Both the position numbers and the translations under genes were made by a program. Shown here piece after piece: positions 55,779-64,000 of a stretch of DNA of 64,000 bases. The notes under the pieces were generated by a model. That model had not been told where the DNA came from. It did no database searches and saw nothing but the letters and a program-made list of their open reading frames with translations. Origin of the DNA: Rhynchopus euleeides (lineage: Eukaryota > Euglenozoa > Diplonemea > Diplonemida > Diplonemidae); NCBI GenBank assembly GCA_963210315.1, contig OY723298.1:1364001-1428000 (forward strand), read 5' to 3'. Position 1 is the first letter of the stretch. Each line of letters begins with the position of its first letter.

Positions 55779-56816
55779 TTTCCCTGCTGGTCAGCGTTTG
55801 TTTCATCTTCCGGGCAGTCGGGGTGGGGGGGGGGTATGGGGGGGTCTTGCTTTGCTTCTATGCTGCTCTTGCGTAAACGAGATTTCGCGACTCATGCTCC
55901 TAACAAGTGCGATTCACACATTTCAAAAAAATCGGGCGCGCGTTCACCGCTCGGTGCGACCGACACGAAAACAAAATCTTAACGTTTGTTCGTGTGTTGT
56001 GTGCGCATGTGCCTCCCGCCATCCGTCTTTTGATGTGTTTGGGTGAAGGGCTGGCCGACCTTGCATATTTACTTTTCTTGACATGACAAGGCGAGGCCCC
56101 GAGTGCCACTGCAGTTGAGTGATCTGGGTTCATTTATTTAATACGCCAGTGTGGTCCGCCGAATGTGCGAACGAATGAGAACGAAGTGAGAACGGATTTT
56201 GGGTTGACTAACACAAGAACACTGAACACAACACGCCAGGAGGCAGAACAAAGCTCATATTGTGGACCGGACGTTTCCCTGCCTCTGATTATGCATGATA
56301 CATCGTGCATGCCGCACACGGTCATGTTATGTGGAACACGCGGTTGGTTCCACGGGGATACACACAAATGACAGGGGCGTTTCGGCACCCCTTCCGGACG
56401 AACCTTAACAAGATCGCGCCGCGCCAGGGTGCGATCAGAACTGCAATCCCCAGTACCCTTTCCCCCGGAGGCTATCTTCTGCATCAGCCTTTGTATCCGC
56501 GACGGCACCAGTAGGGAGGCGAGTAGGTTGACTGGGTCTGCGAGTTTGCTATGTCCGGAATTCACTAGCCCTTCCCGTAATTCAGACAGGGATGACCGGT
56601 CACAAGCATTAGCATTCTCCGCAGTCAGGCAGGTGGGGTGGAGAGGGAGGAGACATCGAGGACAGGAGGTGCTCTCCCCGCCCGTTGTGCACCTTTGCGC
56701 AGTAGCTGCAGATACCCGTATCGATGTTGCCATTCATTGCCAGAGGTTGTACCCTCAGCACCACCTTACACGCCTGACAGGATACCAAGGACACAGGAAG
56801 AGACAGGAAGCGCAAG
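55779..56816. other. Intergenic spacer
   Basis: No gene supported. It has a poly-G run near 55826 and no clear repeat. The last ~100 bp form the leader of the methionine synthase gene. Confidence 0.5.
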
Positions 56817-59186
56817 ATGGCACAGTCGTACACACTCGGGTTCCCGCGCCTCGGGTCGAAGCGGCAGCTGAAGGCGGCGCTGGAGCAGTTCTGGGCGGGG
56901 TGGATCGGGGAGGGCGAGCTGCTGGCGGCACGCGACGAGGTGCTGGCGGAGGCGGTGCGGTCCCAGTGCGGGGCAGGGGTGTCGCGCATCGGGGTTGGGG
57001 ACGCGACGCTGTTCGACCACGTGCTGGACTGGAGCGTGCGGTTCGGGCTGACGAGCAAGCGGTTCGACGGGACCGGGGCGGGCGGGTCGCTGGCACAGTA
57101 CTTTGCACAGGCGAAGGGGGCGGGGCCGTGTGCGGCGCTGCAGCTGCTGAAGTACTTCGACACGAACTACCACATCCTGGTGCCCGAGATCGACGCGAGC
57201 GTGACGGCGGCGGGGCTTGCCGAGGACGGGCACGCGACGTACTTCGCTGACTACGTGCATGTGGTGCGGCGTGCGGAGGCGGTGATCCAGGAGAAGGGTG
57301 CGGCTGAAGCAGCAGCGGTGCCGATTGTGCTGGGACCCGTGACGCTGGCACACGTCAGCAAGATTGCGGACGGGGGGCTGACGAAGACGGGGCTGGCAGC
57401 GGCGCTCGTCCCGCTGTACGCGCGGCTGTTCCGGGAGCTGCGTGCCAGCGGGGCGAGGGCGACGGAGGTGCAGCTGCACGAGCCGTGGCTGGCGACGTCG
57501 GGCGCTGACGGGGAGGCGGTGCTGGCGGCGGCGCAGCAGGCACACGCGCAGATCGCACGCGACGCACGGGCATGCGGGTTCGCGGTGACGGTGTGTGTGC
57601 ACCACGAGAGCGTGTCGGAGGCGGTGTACCGGATGCTGGTTGGGACGGAGGGGGTGGCGGGGGTGGCGCTGGACCTGTGCCGCAGCCGCGGTGCGGTGGC
57701 GGTGCTGCGGCGCGTGGGGTTCCCGGACCCGACGGAGACGAAGCGGCTCGTGGCGGGGGTGGTGGACGGGCGCAGCGTGTGGCGCAACGAGGAGCACGCA
57801 CAGGCACTGCTGGCGGAGGTGCTGCGCGTGGTGCCGGCGGGGCGTGTGGACGTGGGGGTGTCGTGCTCGCTGCAGCACGTGCCGTACGACGTGTCGGGGG
57901 AGGAGCTTGCCGTGCGTGGTGCGGACGGGGCTGTCGACGTTGCGGCGTCTGCTGCGCTGCAGGGGCGTGTCGCGTTTGCTGTGCAGAAGCTGGAGCAGCT
58001 GGTTGGGCTGGCACGTGGTGTGCAGGCAGCAGAGCAGCAGAAGCAGGACCAGCAGCCGCAGTGGTGCGGGGAGGACAACGTGACAGTCACAGACGTGGAC
58101 GAGGCAGAGCTGCGGCGGGCAGAGCCGTACAGCACACGGCGGGAGAAGCAGGTCACAGTGGACAGCCTCGGGACAAGCACAATCGGGTCGTTCCCTCAGA
58201 CGGCAGAGATCCGGCGGATGCGGCAGCAGCTGCGGACGGGGCAGGTGTCGGAGGCTGAGTACCGCACCTTCATCGAGCGGGTGATCGAGGAGAACGTTGC
58301 GCTGCAGCGGGACCTGGGGCTGGACGTGTTCGTGCACGGGGAGCCGGAGCGGACGGACATGGTGGAGTACTTCGCGGCACAGCTGGGCGGTGTGGTGGTG
58401 ACGCGGGCCGGGTGGGTGCAGTCGTACGGGTCGCGGTGCGTGCGGCCGCCTATCATCCACGCCGACATTGTGCGGCACGGGGCGCTGACGGTGGCGGAGT
58501 ACCGGCACGCGCAGAAGGTTGCCGGGGCGACCCCGGTCAAGGGGATGCTGACGGGCCCGGTGACGCTGCTGAACTGGTCCTTCTGCCGCACCGACATCCC
58601 GCGGTCGGCGCAGGCCGTGCAGCTCGCACGCGCCGTGGCTGCGGAGGTGGCGGACCTGCAGGCGGCGGGGTGCCGCGTGGTGCAGGTCGACGAGGCGGCG
58701 GTGCGCGAGCGGCTGCCGCTGAAGCGCGAGGACGAGGAGAGCTACCTGCGGTGGGCCGTGGACGCGTTCCGCCTCAGCACCGCGACGGCCGCCCCGGCAA
58801 CGCACATCGCCACCCACATGTGCTACTCGTCGTTCGAGGACGCGGCGACGCTGGGCGCCATCGACGCCATGGACGCCGACTCGCTGCTGATCGAGAACTC
58901 GCGCGGCGGCAACGCCGTGCTGGGCGCCCTGGCGCGCTACGGGTACTCGCGCGACGTGGGGCTCGGGGTGTACGACGTCCACTCCCCGGAGATCCCCTCC
59001 GTCGACACGCTCGAGGCACGCCTGCAGGAGATCATTGCCACGGTCCACCTCCCGCTGTCGCGCGTGTGGATCAACCCCGACTGCGGGCTGAAGACGCGCC
59101 GCTGGGAGGAGGTGCTGCCTGCGCTGCGCAACATGGTGGAGGCCACCCGCAGGGTCCGTGCCACTGGTGTCCCGGTGCAGCCGTGA
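56817..59186 (+). CDS. metE: Cobalamin-independent methionine synthase
   Basis: A single-exon 789-aa protein covering both barrels of MetE. The N-terminal start GFPRLGSKRQLK is the typical folate-binding half. The C-terminal half begins near 455 (STIGSFPQTAEIRRMR). Zinc and catalytic residues are present: His667 and Cys669 in THMCYSSF, Glu693 in LLIENSRG, and Cys756 in NPDCGLK, with spacing close to that of the bacterial enzyme. It transfers a methyl group from 5-methyltetrahydropteroyl-polyglutamate to homocysteine, making methionine. Coding sequence is strikingly GC-rich (third positions mostly G or C) and it lacks introns. No targeting peptide is seen; probably cytosolic. Confidence 0.95.
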   Translation: MAQSYTLGFPRLGSKRQLKAALEQFWAGWIGEGELLAARDEVLAEAVRSQCGAGVSRIGVGDATLFDHVLDWSVRFGLTSKRFDGTGAGGSLAQYFAQAKGAGPCAALQLLKYFDTNYHILVPEIDASVTAAGLAEDGHATYFADYVHVVRRAEAVIQEKGAAEAAAVPIVLGPVTLAHVSKIADGGLTKTGLAAALVPLYARLFRELRASGARATEVQLHEPWLATSGADGEAVLAAAQQAHAQIARDARACGFAVTVCVHHESVSEAVYRMLVGTEGVAGVALDLCRSRGAVAVLRRVGFPDPTETKRLVAGVVDGRSVWRNEEHAQALLAEVLRVVPAGRVDVGVSCSLQHVPYDVSGEELAVRGADGAVDVAASAALQGRVAFAVQKLEQLVGLARGVQAAEQQKQDQQPQWCGEDNVTVTDVDEAELRRAEPYSTRREKQVTVDSLGTSTIGSFPQTAEIRRMRQQLRTGQVSEAEYRTFIERVIEENVALQRDLGLDVFVHGEPERTDMVEYFAAQLGGVVVTRAGWVQSYGSRCVRPPIIHADIVRHGALTVAEYRHAQKVAGATPVKGMLTGPVTLLNWSFCRTDIPRSAQAVQLARAVAAEVADLQAAGCRVVQVDEAAVRERLPLKREDEESYLRWAVDAFRLSTATAAPATHIATHMCYSSFEDAATLGAIDAMDADSLLIENSRGGNAVLGALARYGYSRDVGLGVYDVHSPEIPSVDTLEARLQEIIATVHLPLSRVWINPDCGLKTRRWEEVLPALRNMVEATRRVRATGVPVQP

Positions 59187-60447
59187 GTGAGGTGCGCGTT
59201 GTTGTGTGGGGTCAGCCCGATGGTGCCCGACCTCCCCTGTTTGCAGGTGGCGTCGGATGAGGAGTAGTGTCACAGAGTGTCTTTCTCGTTCTTCTTGTGT
59301 GTACTGAAGAGATTTCCCACCTTTCACACACTTCCACACACTGCGTTAACCGTATCATAACACCTTCCTGCAGCGGTGTGGTGTGTGTGTATCTTCCTTG
59401 CCTTTCTTGCAACGTTCCTTCTGCTGTTCTGCCTCTTTGCAGTGCACCATTCTTTCTTTCATTGCCATTTGATTTGACCCAAGCCTGGTGTGCCTTTTGC
59501 TGCGAAGTTGATGGGGTGGAGTGGAGTGGTGTGGCGTGTGCACAGAGAGATGTGTTCTTCCAAAACACAATCGTGCCCCACGCAAGGGACGTGCCACAGC
59601 CACAGCACACCACACCACCACAGCAGAACACCACACGACTCTCCTTCGCCACCAGGCTGTTGCTGTTTGCTGTTGTTCATTTTCATTCACTTTTATTGCG
59701 TTTCATGCTGGTGTGGCACTTGCCTTGCTCCGGAGGCACCACGCGCCTGCCCTGTGCGGTGCTGCTGTTGGTCCACCGGTGCGGCATTGCGACACCACCC
59801 CTCACACCACGGCTGTGCACCTGCCTGCATGCCTCTCTCGCGCTGCAGGCCTGGCGGCGCCCTCCACGCACACACAGTCGAGGAGCGACGCCCCCAGCGC
59901 TGACAGATGGCTACGGGCAGTGCACGTTGCCACCCCCCAATCACACAGCCTGCAGGACGGTGTCGCTCTTGACGTAGGCGCGCCCTGTTCACGGGCTGCG
60001 ACGCGTCGCGACCCCATCCCGCTAACTGATGTGCCTTTTCCATTCCTTGCTTCTCTTGCTGTTATTTTCAACCTTCATTTTTTTTGCCGCTCCCTTTACC
60101 ATGCCATCCTCACAGTGGCTTGCTCCAAGCGGAACGGGTGTGCCAAGACACAACCCCTGAGACGCACGCCCAGGCCACACCTATGAATCATGCCACGGCA
60201 GCCACACCCAGCTGTTCCTTCTCTCTATTGCCCCTATTGTACATACACGCAAGCCCCAACCGCCCTTCAGCGCACTGTCCTCTTGCACTCTGCCCACAAG
60301 CTGCGCAACTCCAGCACTACACCCTACACATTCTTTGAGCCACCACGACACCACAGGCACACCCCGGTGCACGCCGCTCTGCGGGGCGCAGGGTGTGGGT
60401 GCGGGCCACTTGCCGAGGGTGCCTCGGCTGCACCACGCTGCCCCACC
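59187..60447. other. Intergenic spacer
   Basis: No gene supported. CA/TG and CCACAC-type words are frequent. The open frames on both strands lack a recognisable domain. Confidence 0.5.
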
Positions 60448-62052
60448 ATGAGAGGGGATGGCCGTGTTCGCCCACGGCCGTCCAGCCAGCCTGCCGGGTT
60501 TGCGCGCAACCTCGCAGCGGTGATTGCAGCCTTCACCGCAGCGGCATGCTTCGCAGAAGTGGGTGCCGCCACAACCTCTGACGCCTACGCTGCTGCAGGC
60601 TGCGCCTGCGCCACACCTCAGGTATCCTGCATTGCTTACTTCCGCTTCGACTTCTCCGAAGGGCTCTCCTGCCAAAAGGTGCTGGACAGGCTGTCTTCAG
60701 ACCCCGATGCCGTTGCGATCGACCTCACCGGCACAGCAGAGGGTGCCTGCCTGAAGGCCACCGGCTCCAACACCCTCTACAAGGTGCTGGGGGGTGCCTG
60801 CCAGAATGCTAGCGCATCCACCATCACCGTGGAGAGGTATAACGATCTGGGGTGTGAGGCTGCCGATCTGGACGCCCGTCTGCATATCAACATCACGGAG
60901 CCCCCCAGCTGCTGGCATGTGGTGGTGGACCACCCGCATGGGGAGGAGAAGGAGGGGAAGTGGACCACGCGTTTCATCGTGATCATCTGTCTCACGCCGT
61001 TTGTCACGGCGTTCATCGGGTGGGGGACGAATGTGGTTGCCATCAAGATGATCTTCAGGCCGTACAAGCCGGTGCTGGGCTGCGCTATCACTGTCTGTGG
61101 GCGGAACGCGAAGGGTGAGCCCCGTTGCATGTTCCGGGGGTTTCAAGGCGTGTTTCCGAAGCGGCAATATTCCCTTGCACAGCAGATCGGGGACATGGTC
61201 AATAAAAACCTCATCTCCGCCGAAGAGATGGTGGACAAGATGAAGAAGGAGATGGGCCTCGATGACGCTAACCCGGAGGGCCCGTCTGGAATCGACGGGG
61301 AGCTTTCGGAAGGCGTGTCGGAGGCTGTGGGGAAGATGATCGACAACAAGTCGCAGACCCCCGGGTTCCCCATGTTCCTCCGCGCCATGGGGGGCAAGGA
61401 GAAGTTTGGCGACGCCCTGACCAGGGGTACCGTGATTTCTTTCAAAAAGCACCTCCCCTTCCTGATGGAGACGTTCGGTATGCTGGGGGTGGTGTCAGGA
61501 GTGGGTGGGGAGGATGGTGGTGATTTCGGGGTGGGCGTTTTTCTTTTGCATGCTGTGTGTGTTCTGTGAGCAGGTGCCAGCGGTGTGGGCGGTACTGCAT
61601 CACCCCCCAACACGCCCTTATCCCACACGCAGCTGACTCGTTCACGCGGTTCATCCCCTTTAGCGAGATTATCACGTATCGCATCCGGCATGAGATGACG
61701 CCTGCAGACGTATGTTAGGGTGTTGCCTCTTTCACCATTCCCCTCTCCGTTACAATGTGGAGCGGGTTTTTCAGCCATTTCACACGACCTGTGTCTGACA
61801 ATGTGCTGATTTTTCAAATGGTTTTTCTGTGCACGATGCCCGATCCTCTTGTCTTTTGAGATGTTACGTTGCGCTGCACGGTCTGATCTTATACGCTTTA
61901 TTCCCACACCCCATCATCCAATGCTACAGCTTGAAGACATGTTCATGAGCTTCATGGCGGCAGAACTTGGGTTCGTCGAAAACCTTGGCGGAGTCCTCGG
62001 TTTCATTGTGGGTGTGCTGCAAACATGCATTTTCATTGTCGCAGGCACGTGA
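60448..62052 (+). CDS. DUF445 family membrane protein
   Basis: Three exons: 60448-61477, 61633-61709 and 61930-62052, introns GTATGC...GCAG (phase 1) and GTATGT...ACAG (phase 0); about 409 aa. Met at 60448 precedes a signal-like segment (FARNLAAVIAAFTAAACFAEVG). A lumenal/extracellular Cys-rich domain (about 45-165) follows, then the DUF445 core: TM1 with GWGTNVVAIKMIFRPYKP (about 172-205) and GFQGVFPKRQYSLAQQIGD (about 230-248), helical membrane-proximal region, and a second TM at the extreme C-terminus (GGVLGFIVGVLQTCIFIV). This matches DUF445/YheB-like proteins, whose role is unknown. The extra Cys-rich N-terminal domain is unusual. Confidence 0.8.
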
Positions 62053-63215
62053 GGTCTGGGTGGGAAATTCCTTTGCTACCCTGCATCATGGGATCGGAGG
62101 GGTTGGCAGGGATTTGTGGAGAGCCAGTTCGATTCTTGCCTGACACCTCCAGGTACAGCACAGTTCCCCCAACAGGGCCACACAGCTAGCCTCCCTCCTT
62201 TCAGGCCCCGAGCCCCCACCACCCCGGGAGTGCCCAATAAATGCGACACACGCACACCCAGACCCGAATAACACGATGCCACAAACTCTCCATTCTCTCT
62301 AGACTGGGTACACTAGGTACGCTACGAGAAGCGCAAAGAGAACCTTGCTCTGGTTTCCAACACTCCCCACCCTCCCTCCCTGTGTCATCCGTCCAGGGGA
62401 GGGGTGTGCATGGTTGGTGTCGTGTTTTGCAGTGGGTCGTCGTGTTGTCCCTGGGACTGTGACGGCCCTACTTTGCACGTCTGGGTGTACCACCCTCTCA
62501 GCTGAGTGTACCAAGAGCAAGTATATGTGCCCCTGTGTTGATCTTTCGCACCCCTCCGAGAATGACTCGAGCGATGATCTGGTGTGTGTAGAGTGACAAA
62601 AAAAAACACAGCAAAGGCATGACACTGTGCCCCCTTCTACACACATTTTTGTATACCCTACCAAAGAGATGCCACATGTGGGAGAAGCCGTGTGGGATAA
62701 AAATCTAGAGCTGCCGGCACACCCCCACCCCCACCCCCCCACCCCCCCGGACATTGCGAGAGGGTGCTGGGAGACTTGCCTTTGCATTCACTCTCCTACA
62801 ATCAAGCCCCCCCCCCCCTCTCTTCGTGTTATATGTCTTGTGGAATCTGTCCCCCTAGACGATCGGTCCGCCCTTCTCTGTCTCTCTCTCTCTCTTCTCC
62901 CGTTAACAGTAGTTCTAACTCAGGTGGGAAATGTGTGCTGCCCTCCGTTGACATGGGGGGGGGGGCAGTGGCTGGGGTAATTTTCTGGGGGGTCGCTTAC
63001 AGCCCCGGGGGGGGGGGGGGGCTGGCGTGCAGGGTGCAGGCAGCGCGCGCAAATGCGGCCTGTTTCCGGGTGCCCGCGCGCTGCCGGCGACCGTGCACCC
63101 GAGGTGCACGGTTTGGGCTGAATCTGGGTGACGTACGAGTAGGGCTCCCACCCTGAAAATGGGCTACCTGCGGTCACTCCAGGTACCTGACATCACCCGA
63201 AAGTGACCCAAAATT
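62053..63215. other. Intergenic with transposon end fragment
   Basis: No gene supported. It has a TC microsatellite at 62880-62896 and poly-C/G tracts. At 62966-63015 lies a CAGTGGCTGGGG... end, the inverse of the right end of the element at 52826-53691. Its other end is not seen. Confidence 0.5.
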
Positions 63216-64000
63216 AGCGGGACCCCCTCCTCGGGTGTTCCGAAACCCCTTTCTTTTGACTATTTGGAATCTGTGCGGATCGTAGTGGGGTCACACTGTG
63301 GGTCGAGGTGTCAAGCTTCACCCATGAAATGTGGGTCTGATTCAGGGTCTGGTCATAGGAGGCTGGCCCCAGGAGGATGTGACTGGGAGGCAGCCACACC
63401 AGCCCACCCACCCAGCGGGACCACCTCCTCGGGTATTCCAAAACCCCGTTCTTCTGAACGTTTGGAACTTTTACGAATCGTAGTGGGGTCACTTTGTGGG
63501 TCTAGGAGCCAAACACCGTCCATGAAATGTGCCTCTGGTTCAGGGGCTGGTCCTAAGGGAATGTGACTGGGAGGCAGCCACACCCACCCACCCAGCGGGA
63601 CCCCCTCCACGGGTGTTCCAAAACCCCTTTCTTTTGAACGTGTGGAATTTGTGCGGATCACAGTGGGGTCACTTTGGTGGTGTACGAGCCAAGCATCACC
63701 CATGAAACACGGGTCTAGTTCAGGGGCTGGTCAGCGTGGCTGGGAGGCAGTCAGCCCACACCCCACCCCACCCACCCAGTGGGACCCCCTCCTCGGGTGT
63801 TCCAAAACCCCTTTCTTTTGAACGTTTGGAATTTTTGCGGATCACAGTGGGGTCACTTTGGTGGTGTACGAGCCAAGTTTCGCCCATGAAACGTGGGTCT
63901 GGTTCAGGGACTGGTCATGGGTGAAGGTGGCTGGGAGGCAGCCACCTTCACCAGCCCACACCCCACCCCACCTACACCACGGACTAGTCGCCCGGACGAC
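63216..64000 (+). repeat. ~185-bp satellite array
   Basis: At least four tandem units starting near 63216, 63414, 63594 and 63778, of 180-198 bp each. Conserved parts are AGCGGGACCCCCTCCTCGGG, CCCCTTTCTTTTGAACGTTTGG, TGCGGATC.CAGTGGGGTCAC and GACTGGGAGGCAGCC. The array runs to the end of the window. The units are diverged by several per cent or more, so it is not freshly amplified. Confidence 0.9.

Noticed and set aside
56766-59339. 857-codon reverse-strand frame across metE
   Set aside because: Antisense shadow caused by extreme third-position GC bias; the forward strand has full MetE with all zinc ligands.
63216-64000. CRISPR-like or telomeric array at the window end
   Set aside because: Units are ~185 bp and tandem with no spacers, and the sequence is not a short telomere repeat; it is ordinary satellite DNA.

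Overview
The window is nuclear DNA of a unicellular or otherwise compact-genome eukaryote. Genes are GC-rich with few, short introns (45-299 bp). Every intron I could place by protein-level reasoning begins GTATG and ends (A/G)CAG. Spacers are full of poly-C/poly-G tracts, (TG/CA)n microsatellites and small DNA transposons. Gene families are eukaryotic: HECT ligase, TCP11, S10 carboxypeptidase, type I membrane proteins. A rigid GTATG donor is known from yeasts and several metamonad/excavate lineages, but I cannot assign the lineage from sequence alone.

Layout. 1-2.2 kb: low-complexity spacer. 2.2-2.9 kb: two copies of a TA-flanked MITE in inverted orientation (a ~680-bp palindrome). 3.15-6.55 kb: an apparently intact two-gene DNA transposon (called Tn1 here) with ~260-bp terminal inverted repeats (TIRs) packed with short palindromes. 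7.1-8.4 kb: repeat-rich surface-type protein gene with an in-frame stop after its signal peptide. 9.3-11.3 kb: serine carboxypeptidase. 12.2-14.0 kb: tandemly duplicated Cys-rich membrane proteins. 15.1-21.0 kb: HECT E3 ligase of the UPL3/TRIP12 type, 5 exons. 21.4-22.2 kb: non-autonomous hAT element with an 8-bp target duplication (TSD). 25.4 kb: inosine/xanthosine triphosphatase-like protein. 26.6 and 28.3 kb: near-identical copies of a small one-TM-protein gene, separated by a third copy of the MITE. 29.5-31.0 kb: four-TM protein. 33.2-36.2 kb: a second, decayed member of the Tn1 family (Tn2) with a hAT element inserted in its transposase-like gene. 38.1-38.7 kb: AT-rich satellite. 39.6-40.7 kb: foldback element directly upstream of a TCP11-family gene (40.9-44.1 kb). 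45.6-46.7 kb: third hAT element. 50.0-52.4 kb: PDZ-like protein whose 3' end is not found. 52.8-53.7 kb: another transposon. 54.0 kb: ubiquitin-like/DUF4116 repeat protein. 56.8 kb: cobalamin-independent methionine synthase. 60.4-62.1 kb: DUF445 membrane protein. 63.2 kb to the end: ~185-bp satellite array.

The genes form no pathway or operon; they are unrelated housekeeping and membrane proteins. The most interesting system is the Tn1/Tn2 transposon family. Its members share CACGGTG ends, 2-bp target duplications, palindrome-array TIRs, a small basic protein A and a larger protein B. Protein B has a plausible DDE core (D, D-CxxC, HxxxH, E) and, in Tn1, C-terminal C2H2 fingers. The two copies have unrelated palindromes but alignable B proteins.
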